A DNA stretch of 64,000 bases from Phylloscopus collybita (GCA_027886175.1 JAJNNQ010000023.1:7953001-8017000), one strand, 5' to 3'; counted from the stretch's first letter, positions 51,304-64,000 are shown. Numbers and translations are program-made. Notes: generated by a model not told the origin, from the sequence alone.

Positions 51304-54036
51304 GGACTAGCAGCATAATTTGAAAAGTAGCAAAATTTAGTTACTGTAAGGCAGTGCTTGGATTTATTTATGAAGTTCCAAGTTCCTGAGACACTGCTAT
51401 CAGAGCTGTCACACTCCAGCAACACATAAAAACTGGACCAAGAGGAAAAAAGCTATGGCACACACTGGCTCCACATTAAGGAATGATTTGTTTTTCAAAC
51501 ATGCAAACAATTTAAGATAAATGGAATCCCAAGCACTTGTACTAGTGTTTGAAGTAGATATCTAATCAATTCTGCAGAATATCTTCTGCTCTACACTATT
51601 AAACAGAGAGTCAGAAGCCTCATATCATCAAACATACTGATGGAAATTACCCATAAGAAACTATGACATAACCTTTTTTGGGGTGTGTGGACAGACCAAA
51701 TGGGTGCATAGGCACTCATAACCATTTTGATCTTGTACAAGAAAGCTCAGAAATTTCAGTTCCCACTAGTCAGTGGGACATTAAAAATCTTAAAGTTTCT
51801 AAAAACTAGGTCTCCAGTCTAGGGCAGAAGAGATCTTCCACAATACAATAATAAAGATATTAATCATGCACAAAGTAGTGTCAAACAGCAGTTATTGTAG
51901 TAAAGAAAATGTTGAAAGCCATCTAAATTTCTCACACATTACAGTGCCTACATATGCTTCTTTACCTTCTTCTGATAGGAAGTATTTTTAATGTCTGCAA
52001 TTTAGTTCTTAATATTTTTGCTGCTTCCCATTCAATGGGTCAAAGAAAATAAAAGATTATAATTAAATTCCACAAGTTACAATTTAAAGGAAATGTCAGT
52101 CAGTATTAAAGTAGTTTAAAAACTGAACAGACATTGATAGCTAAATTATTATATAGAAACAGTCTATCTGTGGAGAAAAGACAGTTTTCTCCTCCCTGGT
52201 GTCACCAGGCACTAGATCCCTTTCGCTTGTGACTTCTTTTCTCCTGCTTCATTCCTGACCTTTTTTTTCAAGTGCTCATTGAAGATGAGGTTTGCATTTA
52301 TCCACCTACTGGGCTCTCATCTGCTTCTGAATCATCTGAGGCCCAGATACCTTCCTGGTCACCAACCTGACAGATATGGGCAGGTTTTGTGTGCACTTTG
52401 CTTTTCACTGCAGCCACTGGCAGCTGGAACTCTTCAGTAAGTCCAGAAAAGTGAGCAGATTTGAGATATCCCACTCAAGATGTTCCATGGGACACAGTTC
52501 ATATGCTGGGATGTTCTCTGCTCTGTTCTGATGGCCCCAAAGCAGGTTCAAGGTCATGTTTATGTCACCTTCAGTACAGGGATGCCACATGTGCTCTGAT
52601 TGAGACACATGTCTTGAGACACCCAACGAGGACTGCATTTGCAGCAGTGTTTTGAACCCAGGAACTCAACCTGAGAACAGCAGAAGATGCTGGGGTTTCA
52701 AAAACAATGTCAGTTTCCATGCCACCTACTACTACTTTGAAAATATGACTAAAGCCAAGTGCATCCAAAATATCTGTTATTGTCTGTTAAGGTATTCCAA
52801 TACCTTACAATAAACATCAGACATTTAAAGGACTCACCTACAGATTAACATAAGGAAAACAAGATACATCAACAGCAGCTATCATTGGTTCCTTTCATTT
52901 TTTGGCCACTCCAAATTATTCCAGACTCCCAAGAAACACACTGAAATAATGAGTGGCTCAAGAAATATATGGAGGGATTCTACTTTTACTGACTTTTACT
53001 GTTTCTTTGTCATATTTTCATATTTTTCTTCCATATCCATTGGGAACAAGCACTTTTTTTTTTTTTTTTTTAATACAGAGAAGGCTTCCTTTTGTGCAAA
53101 TCCACTTCTTAGACCAAACTGCAGGACTTGGAGCAATTACAGGAACTGGGAAGCTGTGTTATCATCACACTGGAAATCAGGCTTGTACACTGAGGCAGTG
53201 ATCAAAAATAACAGAATTCCTATTTTTATTCCAAATGTTACTAGGAAAGCTTCCCCATAAAAAAGAGCTTTACTTTAAAATAAAAATCTGAGAAGGAATG
53301 CGAATAACCCCTTGTATTTAAAGCACAACTTCCATAGTTATAATTGATAAAGTGAGGGAAAAGAATTCAACTTTAAGCACAGATCCCTTTTCCCCAAAGC
53401 CAACCAAGCTCAGCACAACTGAATTAAATACCCATGAGAAGAAAGCAATAAAAGACTGAAAGAAAAAGTAGTTACAATCTATAGGATGTATTTAAGGTCA
53501 AATATAAGGAAACAAAATTATGCTTTGAAAACATTCAATGAAAAAGTATTCCAAGAAATCAGAATGAAAGTAAGATCCTGATTAAGTAGGGGTAATTAAT
53601 AATAACAGGTAGGTCTCTTCAGGAGGAAAACAACCTACAGTTGAACAATGAAGTTCAATTAGTAGTTACTATCCAGTGTTTCTAAATATCATGGTGCCTT
53701 GGAAATGCAGATTCATGGATTGTAATTCCTGATACCCTGAGGTAAATACACAGTAACTGCAGAAATATTATGTGGACTCAGCCAGCCATAACTGAAAACA
53801 GAATTTGGCTGTAATCTATGACTGGTAATTCCCACTGAGTTGATTATGCTATTTCAAGCTCAATCAATGACGTGCTAAAAGAAGAGCCTCTATAAAAATG
53901 TCAGTGCAAACAAAAGGGAAGATTAGGATGATTTCCCCAGTACTGATGGAGTTCCTGGTGCTCCAGACGCTCCTCAGCTAAACAGCTAAAGGGTTTTCCC
54001 TGCTACCTATGAAGGTATTTTTGAAGAACAAATAGT
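51304..54036. other. Intronic stretch without recognised genes
   Basis: AT-rich, with a T19-type tract at about 53054-53072. The part 53800-53930 is non-repetitive with TTGATTATGC, CAATCAATGACG and similar motifs and could be regulatory, but this is only an impression. Confidence 0.45.
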
Positions 54037-54042
54037 TTGCTG
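54037..54042. other. Left target-site duplication of the LTR at 54043
   Basis: TTGCTG, identical to 54619-54624. Confidence 0.9.
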
Positions 54043-54618
54043 TGTTGTAGTTTGTTTAACTTTCATTGTTAATAGACTGTTTCTGTATCCCCGTTTCCCT
54101 GAATTAATGGTTTTGTCCTGAAAATTGTTTCCACCCCCTGACTTGTCAGTAGCACCTAACCCAACCCTTTCTTCCTGAAGTCAATCCTTTCCTTTGGCCA
54201 ACCCCTGTCTAAATCCATCCCAGGGATTCCCTAGTCCTTACACCCCATTGGCCCAAGTGGTCTGTTCTCCTCCCACTGTTTTCCCATTGGTTCCTGAAGT
54301 ACGAAACTCCTCGTTCTCCTCCCATATCCTCTCCCCATTGGTTACAATTCAATACCCGCCCCTGGGACCCTTTTATAAGCTGCCGCAGACTGTATTTTGA
54401 GTCTTTTCTGTCACTGACTGTTCAGAAGAATAAACTCCTGTGGATTACAAACAAACTTCCCTCTCATTCCTTGTCCCCAACCTGCGCCAATCAATTCTTT
54501 GTGCCGTAGAGCAAGAAGCTCTAAGCCGCATCTCTCGTTGCCCGCTCAGGAGACACGTCCCACTCTTGGTGCCGTGTTGTGGTGGCTGAGCTAGCTAAAA
54601 GACTCCGGCACAGCGTCA
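54043..54618 (+). mobile_element. Solo LTR with intact promoter elements, TSD TTGCTG
   Basis: A 576-bp LTR that starts TGTTGTAGTTTG and ends CAGCGTCA, between perfect 6-bp duplications. U3 contains three inverted CCAAT boxes (CCCATTGG at about 54245, 54283 and 54333). A TATA box (TTTTATAAGC, 54371-54380) and a poly(A) signal (AATAAA, 54429-54434) follow, then a CpG-containing U5. The motifs are well preserved, so the insertion is not very old. It would drive transcription antisense to CA10. No internal retroviral sequence remains. Confidence 0.92.
54371..54380 (+). promoter_or_regulatory. TATA box of the LTR at 54043-54618
   Basis: TTTTATAAGC lies about 50 bp upstream of the AATAAA signal and about 35-130 bp downstream of three ATTGG (inverted CCAAT) elements. 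Confidence 0.75.
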
Positions 54619-54624
54619 TTGCTG

Positions 54625-57600
54625 CAAATGTTATTAAATTGCCCAGGCTTGTATGCATTTTGAAGGCATTTGCCAGGGTGGTCTCTCACTCAGGCAAACC
54701 ATAATTTTCCACCTCCTTGTTATAAATGGCAAAACACCTAAGGATAATAACAGCACTTGGGGGAATGTTTCCAGAAGATGTGCAAACTGCATGCCAGGTC
54801 TCGGTGCTGCTGCCTGCTGCCTACTGGAAGAGCTTCCCCAAACTCAAGAGGAAAGTGGATGAAATATCAGGAGATTGGAACTGAACACAGCTCTGTATTA
54901 TAAAATCCAGCACCTTGCCCAGACAACCCCAAAGATGGCTACTGAAAACTGTCCAGCCACAGCAACATCTCCATGGGAGGGTTATTTAATGCTTAAGTGT
55001 TGTTTTCTAGTTTATATTTTTTCCTCAACACAAAGTTAAAATCCAAAGCAAGGCATCAACCTTAACCAACCTAGATAAAATACCAGCAATAGAATTATGA
55101 CAGCTGAAAAAGAGAAATCAGAATACTCAAAAAATTATTCTGCTGTTTTTTTCTGCCTCTGAAACTGCTCAGTAGTGATAGGAAACCTTTTCCTAACTAC
55201 AAGACCTTGGGTGAGATGACACTCACTGCTCCAAATACCAGAAGTTTTGGGTTACTGGACAAAGATCTTGCTGTGAGAAGTGTGATTTTCAGATGTCTTT
55301 GAAATCCCCTGAACAGCCCTCCACATCCTCATCCATGCTAGTGCCTACACACAGAGGGATGTCAGATTTTTCCATCTCTGCTTTCACACTGGGTGGTTCC
55401 CCAGATATGTATGGAACCTCATTGATTGGGGAATGAGGAATTTGCTTTGAAAGCACACCTGGGAGCTTAATTGACATTCTGAAGTAGATGCACGTTTTCA
55501 GAACTCCAGATGATTTTACAGGACTAGGTTGTGAACATGTGCATATTTTTGCTGGAAATATTGACTTGCTGCTTTTAGCCATTATAAAGTCTAACCAGTG
55601 CAATCATGGCAGCTGCAGGTGTTTATACAGTTACCAATGGGTTATTAAATCTCCTCAAGATCAATGACTGATCTCCTGGAAATGTATTTAAAAAACTGGG
55701 GAGGTGCATAAACAGCCTGGGGAATTAACGGCAGCCATCTGATATTTTTTGAAAATCTAATTAAAGTAATTTGACCCCACTGAGACTGTAATAGCAGGGA
55801 TGTCAGAGAAGGAGCAGTAATTTACCTTCCTTCTTATTGATTTCTGGAATGTAACTGGAAGAGATAGGTATTTTTAGTCCATCTTAAAAAAATATATAGT
55901 TTATAATTAAAGCTTTATTGGTGTTCAGGGAGAATATTCTAAACAACATTTTAATTTGATTTGCTGCACACTCTATTCACGTGTTTCAGCAGTAAGTAGA
56001 TTATTAATAGCAGTAAAGGACGGGCTGGTCTGTGCTGTTGAGTTTTAGCAGGCTGTGCTGAATTTTACACAAACCTGTCAATACAGCACACAACATCACC
56101 ATTCTGGAGCTCCTCAGAGACATAAATCAGCAAGACATCCCCTCATCATTTACTGCAGTGGTAAAATTTTGTCTGGTATTAACTCAGTTCTACTCCTGTT
56201 TAAACCCTGTTGGTTTTGCTTTCAGAACATTTCAGGCATGTTGTTGTTGCTGTGCCTGATTCTGGTCTCAGTAATAGAACAGCAGCATTAACTTAATCTG
56301 TGGTGTTCTGGCTTTCTCCATGATTGAGGACATGCACAAGGGCTGGATGTTCAAAGAATGGAATCCCAGCCTCCAAGCAAATGCAAAATTCCTACTGGCA
56401 TCCTTGTGGGATTTTGCAGATGCAAAGAAGATGGGATAGTGAAGCATAACATGAAAAGTGGCTTAATTTTGCCTGCCGCATCTTTTTCAAGTCTTGAACC
56501 AGAAACCTGTTGTAATTTTGATATCTTTGTGAAGACAATGACAGAATGGGACCTGAACTAGTAAGAAGTGAGAAATGACTTGACTCAACTGCCAGGTTGG
56601 TTTTCAGACAAAGCCTCTAATGTGAGGAATGTGGTTTTTCTGAAACACCATGTAATGATGCAGGTATTTAATTGAAAAATATATTTTGCAGAAAGTAGGA
56701 AAACTACTTCTGATCTTACCTGAATCATATTAAAACCACAATGAAATAGTAAGATTTTACCAGGTTTTAACTGTCTCTCTTTTGAATTGTCTAGTAACAC
56801 CAGATGTGCACTTTATCTTTGAACAAAATGAGCTTTCCATCTCAGTGTCACAGTACCCTTGGCTGTGCTTTAGCCCTTATTCCAGAAAAAAAATTTGGGT
56901 TTGGTTTTTTAAAAGTCACCTTCCCTCCATTACATTTATCTGCCCAAGTTGGACAGCTGCAGTTAAACTCACTCCCACAATTGATCACACACTAACACAC
57001 ACACGCAAACACAGAGTCTATCTCCCTCTCACAACTCCAGCTTATTTCTGGCAAATAATAGGTTTCCCATTACATTTAAATCTGTGTTTTAATTTTAGTT
57101 AATTCTCTCTCAAAAGCAGAAGCCTACAGTCTCCCTAATCCTAATTTTTTGTTCCATTTGCCTCTAAACTGCGGGGCAGATATTTAGTGTTATGACAAGG
57201 TGAAGCACTTAAGGAAAAATTCCTATCCAAAGTCTTGTTTGTCAGAGAAAAAAAGTTAATACAGTTTTGAGGCAAACACTGCAGTTGCAATCCTGTGCAC
57301 ATAATGCAACTATTTATCATTGTTGGGCACTTTTGACTGGATGATTCAAGATTTACTTCATCGCTTCAAGACATTTACAAGAAAATAAAGGAGAAAATAT
57401 TTGATAAAAGATAATCCCATATGTTATAAATAATGACTTCTCTGGTGTTACCATAAAGTATCTTATAATAATGAAGCAAGGTGAATAATTCACACTATTT
57501 TCTCTTGGCTTGGAAAACTGGATTTTTTTTTTAGGAGCTAAGGGAATGGTAAATTTCAGTCCCAACTGAGCAGCACTGCAGAAAGCCTTCAACCGTTATG

Positions 57601-59816
57601 CAAACACCTACACGAGTAAGGGAAATAAGACCCAAGCCTAGTGAGTGTTATCATTCTCAGCTCACATGTTATGCCAAACCAGTATCACCATAACGCTGTC
57701 TGGTACACTGTGCTCCACCAGTTTAATAATTTTTAAAGTCTGCTCAAGCCATTTTCAAATATCCCTAAACTGGTTCATCAGTTCTGTTATAATTATTATT
57801 CCAATGACAACTGAAGTATTACAGCAGCAATAAACCAGGTTGCTCCCATATTCTAAACTTGTGCTTTCTTTTTCCATAGATAGTTTCTTTCCTCAGAGAA
57901 GTGGTGGCAGCCTTAAGTTCTTCAATAAATTGGTAGATTTGTCTTTGCATTTAGTAGTAAATACATTTATTGTAAAATACACTCTGGGTGCAACTAAATA
58001 AAGGCAGAGGCTGAATTTCTGCTATTTCCTTGTCAGCAAGGATGACATACTGTACAGAAAGCTCAGAGGTTAGCACTCTAATAAAATTCAAGTCAACCCC
58101 AGTGATCTGGTCAGATGCATTGTCCACTAGGTTTGGGTAACTCTATCCAGAAATAAATAGCCTATTTGTTGGAATGATAAGTATTCATATCAGTGTATTT
58201 GTGAATTGTTGCATACAGACATGAAATCGCTTGTGAAAGACAAACTAAGGCCTAAGGAAGGAAAATTCCTGCCTATTTTAATAATGTTTTCAGGATTAAA
58301 ATCCAAATAGGGAAAAGTAGCCTATAACATTAAAGTGATTGCCTACAAAATTAATACTTAAATCCAGGTATTAGAACATTTATTATCCTTTTAACTCCTT
58401 CCAATAGCATAGGGATTAGTTTTCTCCAACTGAAACAATTAAAAATGAAATTAGAAAAAACCTCTCAGGTTCTAAACTTGCACAACATCTATTCCGTCAT
58501 GTCAGAAAACCCCTCAACACATTGTGCAATGGACAGGAAAGAAGATTATGACTGTGGTAGTTCACCGTGGTGGCACAAAAGCATGTCTTGGCTACCAAAC
58601 ATGCCAGCTGCACTTTAACACATACAAGTGGCTTTTCCAGTAGAAAAGACAGGTTTTCAATGCCAAATGGGTCCTTGGGAATATGATTCCTCCATGTGGC
58701 TTTGGAATATTTCTGCTGTAATCTGGATGGAGCTGCAGGGTGCAGGTGCAAGAAGGCCACGGCAACTGTGGGGGAACAACAGACTCCTCTACTTTCTCAC
58801 TGGCACAGAAAACTGCATTTTATTCTTAATATTTAGCAGTTTTCTGTGTGGCTGCAAATATATAACTGCTTCCCTCCTCTTGTCTGAGGGCTGCTATCTT
58901 TGTGTTGCACATGGACTGCAGGAGGGATGGGGACAATCCGGATTTTGCTGGTGCCACCAGGATACTCCTGTGAATGCACAGCAGCTGAGCCTGAGCCAGG
59001 AGCCTACAGCTCCATCCAGGCTGTTTAATGACCAGCACATAAAGCTGCACACCAGGAGCTCACCAGTTTTGATGTTGCATCCATGGCTCTGTCAGTCAGC
59101 AGTATTTGGGTTAATAGGGGCATGAGCTGACCACTAACTTCTCACAGATTTGGATGCAAACCCTTTCTTTAGGGCATGTTGACAGCTCAGCGCACAACTT
59201 CATCAATTTTCCCCATTCTAACAGCTTGGTTTGGCTTGCAAATTGCATCCAAATTGAGGGTGTTTTGCTGAAAAAGAAGCCTCATTTCCTTTGCATTACG
59301 CAAGGAAAGATTTCAAGTTTCCTTGGGAAAATAAAGGTGGAAGTGGTTTGCTTGAGATGAATTCTCTAGGTTTTGGCTCAGTTACAGAATAAATTCCAGG
59401 AGAAACAGCCTCCTCCCACCCCAAACCAACACTCTTCAGTAGGAAAACAATTCCACACAGACAGCAGCTTCGCAACTGCCAGGAGTGAAATCCTGGTTTT
59501 GTTAAAGAAAAAAGAGACTTCTACCATGGATTTCAGTGCAGCCAAATTTTCTTTCCAGGTCATTTGAATTCCTGTCTCATAGATGGTTGCCCAGGTTTCA
59601 AAGCATCACAGACTGGGTTCTAGCAGTTGGATGCTGCTGGAATACTGGATTTCCCACACTTGCCTGCTGCATTTCCTCAGCCAGAGCTGATCTGAGGCAG
59701 CAGCAGCTGCAGGCTGCCAGTGCAGAGACATTTCCTGGATAGAAAAGGGATTTTCCAGGTTTATGTGCTTTGCCAATCTACAGTTACGGCTGCTGGAGAC
59801 CCAGCACAGCTCAGTG
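54625..59816. other. Intronic stretch without recognised genes
   Basis: AT-rich, with a short AC-rich patch at 56985-57014. A minus-strand frame at 55289-55603 (104 codons, TTG start, first ATG seven codons in) has protein-like composition but no recognisable family. No exon supported. Confidence 0.45.
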
Positions 59817-59978
59817 TGCTGATGAACACCCCATCTGTGGGATTTTCAAGGAAATACCACGTTCTGGTATTTAGTTGACAGTAAAGATAAACACAACTGC
59901 TGATGAGCACCCCATGTGTGGGATTTTCAAGGAAATACCATGTTCTGGTATTTAACTGACAGTAGAGGTAAACACAAC
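59817..59978. repeat. Tandem duplication, 2 x 81 bp
   Basis: Units 59817-59897 and 59898-59978 begin TGCTGATGA and share TGTGGGATTTTCAAGGAAAT and GTTCTGGTATTT. They differ at about 8 of 81 positions. No similarity to a known element was noticed. Confidence 0.93.
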
Positions 59979-62559
59979 TGCTTACTGCTCTGCTTAATGA
60001 CTATGGCATAAAAGAATGTCCTCAGGTAGGAGATTCTAGCAGGCTTCATGTTGACTAATTCTTTAATCAGTCACTGACTTTTCATTCATTTTTCACTGGT
60101 TAGCCTTAGGCTGATGGGATTTAATGCCCAAATTTAAAAAAGAAAAACTACCTAAATCTATCTTCACATATGAATTCTTCTGACTTACAAGTCATAAGAA
60201 ACACAGGCATCTCTTTTATCCTAAAAATATAATTTTATGATATCCTTGAATCATCAATATATGACGCATCAGGAATGACCTGATCACTTCAGTGGATGTT
60301 ATCCAAACCATTAAGAATATTTCCAACATAATTATTTCTTCTGCAGTATTTTCTCCTTTAGGACTTCACATCTAATTCACAAACCTTTCCTTCATACTGA
60401 TACATTAACCTTCTTCACCTGAGGAAAATCCCACCCTGACTTGTGTGCAGTCACTAATACTAGTCACTTACAGATGTTCTTTAGTTTTCCTTCCCTTGTC
60501 ATCTTTCTTTGCATTAAAAATACTGTCCATTCTTCTGCGGCAAAGAAGTACATTTAGGATATTCATACACACTTGGATACATGTTCACCTTGTGTTTGCC
60601 CTGTATGGAATACTATGAAGAATAAAAATATTTCCAATCATCTTCAGCCCAAACTCATAGAAGAGATTTAAGGAAATGTGTGTGTGTGATCAAGCTACTA
60701 CTGCAGGAGACTAGAATGACTGTGTATTTTGAATTTGTATGGATTTTTTGTTGCGACCTTTCAAGTTCAGAAGCTATTTCACAGTGTAAAGTTCTTAAAT
60801 TTAGGACAGGATTTGTATTTTTAAAAAAAAAACTCTCAGAAAACAGTAATTTGAAAGATCTCATGTTTCCATGATATGAAGTTTATAAAAAAATATATTT
60901 TTTATAATGTTCCACTTTGTTTGATGAGCTCTTGTAGATGATCTGGACAAAACAGATTTTCTGCTACAGAGCTTGCAAAAACTCATTTATTGTAGAAAGA
61001 ATTTAATCTTTAATGTAGTTGGATTCAGCCCTGCACTGGGCTCTTCCCTTCTTACTCTTGGCTTTCAGTTTCTCTTTACAGCTGTTTAAAACTGAATGAA
61101 TAAGCATAAAAAAGAGAGAAAAGTACATTGTCCAAATGTGAAATTATTGTTACAGCTGCAGAGTCCTTGCAATGCATTAGGATTTCCCTGCTGCTGAATT
61201 TGGAGAGTTGGCATGAGTTTAGACATGGGAGTGAGGGGCGACTGAACAGTGCTGTGCCAGGAAAATTCTTTGTGCTCATTTAGATATCCCTGTCTCCAGT
61301 CCTGGGCATCCAGGGCAATGAGCTGCTCGGCTGCCATCAAATTTCAATTAGGGAATGGTCCCCGCACCACCGGGGACTTCTGACCCTTGCTCAGCCTAAA
61401 TTGTCAGGCCCAAAGGCTTGACAATGGTTAACTGTGCTTGGGCTGCTGCAGCAGCTCTGGGCACCTCTCTGCATCCTCACATGCATTTTAATATTCTCCT
61501 TCCCATGGACCTGTGGAGATGCAGAATGAGCTGCCTTTATTTACTGGGTCCCTGGAGGAATTTTGGAATGAGCTGCATTAAGAAGTTGCTAATGCCTTGT
61601 GGGAAATCTCTGAAACACATTTTGTTTGGAATCCATTCTTTATGTTCCCCATAGCATATTTTCTCTCTTTTCTTTTGCACTAGAATCCTTATCAGAGATT
61701 TGGGGGCAAGATTTGCCTTTTTGGGGGCAAGATTTCCATTACTGTTTCATCTCAGACTGAATTTCCATGTTTAAGTATATGCTATTTGAAGCAGCAATTA
61801 ATGCAAACTCTATTCCCCAGAAAGAACAGGTTGGGATTTTTTCTCAGGAAAGATGAGCAAAAACCAAGGGAAAAGTATTTGCTCAAAACTGTTAACTTGC
61901 CTGATGAGGGTGCAAGATGGATATAAGGGAATGAGGAGAGCTTTTGTTCCTCCTTTTATTCTACCTGGAAATTTTGGATGGCCTGAGAGGGTTTCAAACC
62001 AAGGCCATGTTCTGCAGCATTAAATATGCCAGGAGAAGTGGCATCATTTAATTTATTTTAGTTTTAATTTTGTTTTACAACACAGATAGCATAGCACAGT
62101 AAATGCACTGGATATTTTGGGACTCTACCATCTCCCATTCCACTGCTGTCATCTCAGTTTGTCAGCAAAATAGTATTTTAATAAAAATGAGCCAAGAATA
62201 ATGGCTGGGATCCATGACAATACCTGAATCTATCTATGATTCTATTAATTCTTCCACTTTCATGTGACTACAAACTCTACAGGTATGTTCAGACAAGCTC
62301 TGTCTGCAATTACACTGAGCAAGTGTATTTTCAATAGATTATACCTTGAACTACCACCAGAAAATATTAGTCCTCTTCAGTGAAATCAGGTGCCTGCAGC
62401 AGGATTTATCTGTTGTCAGAATATGGGGTAGGGGCAGGGGTTTGTTAGCCACAGTCCTGGCCAGCTCTCCACAAGGGATGGTCAGGAAAATTAAGTCATT
62501 GACATTATTAAATTACAGAATCAGTAAAATACAGTTAAATCTGGATTAAATCCTTCCTT
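59979..62559. other. Intronic stretch with two small hairpins
   Basis: AT-rich sequence. At 61358-61377 GTCCCCG pairs with CGGGGAC. At 61400-61425 ATTGTCAGGCC pairs with GGCTTGACAAT with one mismatch. At 61697-61735 a 16-bp sequence (TTTGGGGGCAAGATTT) occurs twice with a period of 21. No gene supported. Confidence 0.5.
61358..61425. repeat. Two adjacent short inverted repeats
   Basis: A perfect 7-bp stem (61358-61364 with 61371-61377, loop CACCAC) and, 22 bp further on, an 11-bp stem with one mismatch (61400-61410 with 61415-61425, loop CAAA). Confidence 0.75.
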
Positions 62560-62637
62560 ATCACTTAACTTGCATTTCAGAGGTGAAACTCTGTTGGTCT
62601 CTTTCAACCCAAGACATTCTATAATTCTATGATAATG
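62560..62637 (+). mobile_element. Degenerate CR1 3' end
   Basis: TTGGTCTCTTTCAACCCAAG, then ACATTCTATAATTCTATGAT matches the CR1 terminus (GGTCTCTTCCAACCCAAA, then CATTCTATGATTCTATGA), including the 8-bp-type terminal repeat ATTCTATRA. Only the last 50-70 bp are recognisable. Confidence 0.8.
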
Positions 62638-64000
62638 ACAACAGAGTGACACAGAAAACTGCAATTTATTAACTTTCGGTTAACAGTGAACCCTACAGTT
62701 GCTACAGCATGTATTTCTGAAAATGAAATTTTAATGCTGAAGGAAAGTCGCCACTTGCATGAAATGCACAAAGAATAATAATAATTTTTTAATGATGGAA
62801 TTTATGTTTTAGGATTAAATCCCAGTCCTAAATACAGCTGGATAATGCCAGTGATTTGTACATAATTAAAAGGCAAAAGATCATCTTCTCCTCTGATGGT
62901 TAGTAGAGCAAATCCCAGGAGGGAGCAGAAGTAACAGCATTTGTCTCTTTGCAACCGAGAAGTCTAATAAGGAACTGCTTTATCTTGCATTTGTAGAGAG
63001 TTTCATGAAGCTGAAGTAGCTTTATGTTTGTCCAAAAATACCACAAGATGCTTAAAGGTGTACTAAGCGGCTTCTGTTGCCCAATAGCTCCTGTTGGAGG
63101 TATTACTGAAATAAGATAATTTTCTAAAATAAATGAAGAAATACATAAAAGGCATTAAAGCACATGAAACTAAACAGTTTATTATTGTTGGAGAATTACC
63201 TGTATACATGATTGCCCAGGATTGCCTGTTAAGGATTTATTCCTTCATTTTGAAGATGCTCAGTACCCTAAGTGTTATTTTGTGTATCATAACAAATGCT
63301 TAAAGCCACCGGGGGACCCATTTGCAGAGCTACTGAAGTGATTTTCTCCCCATTCTGGCTTTATAAGGATGCTGTTCAGATAGAGTGAAGTATAGCAGTG
63401 CCAATTCAGAAAACTCTTATTTTCCAGAAGTTACATAAAATCCCTTTTTAGCCACCACTTTCAGTTTTCACTGAGCACTTCTGCTAAAAATATTTACCGT
63501 TTTCAAACCACTACACTGTAGTATAAATGACAAATTTGAATAATTCATTTGCAATTAAATCCATATTTTAATTCCATTTTTTTAGAAAAGGTTAAGAGGC
63601 TCCAGTGACCAGAAATATTAATTTTGTTTATACATATATGTCAGAGCCTTTTCAGTACATGGCAAGTGCAAGGACCTCATCGCCTATAAGCAACACTCAG
63701 GAGTTAAGCACTCCAGTGGTACTGAAAACTTACCCTAATTTAATATATTGAAAACTTTTCATTAATAGGCAGATGGTAGGAACAAAAATAGGGATGCAAA
63801 ATTAGTGTAGCATTAAAAAAAGGACTGTCAGAGAAAATTTCACCTTTGGTTTCAGTGCACAAAGGGGATGAGGAGGGCGAATGAGGGAAGAGTGGCAGCA
63901 GGAGTAGCTCTTCTCTCTGGAAGTGCCAAGGAGACCAGGGAGAATGCCCTTGGAACAAAGAGCAGGTGCTTCACACTCATTATTTTATTTTTATATCATT
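62638..64000. other. Intronic stretch without recognised genes
   Basis: AT-rich unique-looking sequence to the end of the window. No exon, repeat or RNA gene recognised. Confidence 0.5.

Larger units (their letters stand above)
25396..64000 (-). other. CA10 intron, upstream side (partial)
   Basis: This sequence precedes the CA10 exon in the direction of transcription. The preceding exon (coding for the segment that ends N-T-G-G-R-K) was not found, so the intron probably extends beyond 64000. It contains the two-LTR retroviral element, two ERVL-type LTRs, two further LTRs and simple repeats. The possibility that another gene lies nested inside cannot be excluded from ORFs alone. Confidence 0.7.

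Noticed and set aside
55289..55603. Minus-strand frame of 104 codons with protein-like composition
   Set aside because: TTG start, no recognised family, no splice sites in a sensible place. An old pseudogene fragment is possible but unsupported.

Overview
The window reads as bird nuclear DNA, probably from a songbird. Most of it is AT-rich, gene-poor intronic sequence. It carries 3' fragments of CR1 LINEs, the main bird retrotransposon, and several LTRs of the ERVL and ERVK-like types that are active in passerines. It also holds one coding exon that I recognise at protein level as CA10 (carbonic anhydrase X / CARP X), on the minus strand at 25210-25395. I found no other CA10 exon, so almost the whole window is two very long CA10 introns: 1-25209 lies downstream of the exon in the gene, and 25396-64000 lies upstream of it. 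There are no bacterial-type operons, no CRISPR arrays, and no convincing tRNA or rRNA genes. Almost all other open frames look like chance ORFs.

The mobile elements are the most informative part, because several can be bounded exactly by target-site duplications (TSDs). (1) 3779-4217 is a solo LTR (minus) nested inside a CR1 3' fragment (about 3750-3778 plus 4218-4495). (2) 7051-7402 is a solo LTR with TSD TGCAGG. (3) Three related ERVL-type solo LTRs lie at 11858-12597 (plus), 30727-31285 (minus, TSD AGTGG) and 43164-43929 (plus, TSD ACAAC). (4) 37196-40109 is a two-LTR endogenous retrovirus on the minus strand, with TSD AGAAAA, a tRNA-Trp-type primer binding site and a polypurine tract. (5) 50991 to about 51296 is a short LTR with TATA and poly(A) signals. 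(6) 54043-54618 is a solo LTR (plus) with TSD TTGCTG, TATA, poly(A) signal and three inverted CCAAT boxes.

The most unusual item is the two-LTR element at 37196-40109. Its interior is only 2.3 kb. It has no recognisable capsid, nucleocapsid, protease, polymerase or envelope region. It has one intact 437-codon frame: a gag/matrix-like N-terminal part followed by a very GC-rich proline/arginine-rich part. Further downstream is an internal A34 tract. It looks like a non-autonomous retroviral derivative that could move only with enzymes supplied by another element.

Other points of interest are a perfect 35-bp inverted repeat with a 4-nt spacer at 22471-22544, a G-quadruplex-prone G-run inside an ERVL LTR (43341-43404), an AT-rich cruciform-forming microsatellite just beyond the retrovirus, and an 81-bp tandem duplication at 59817-59978.
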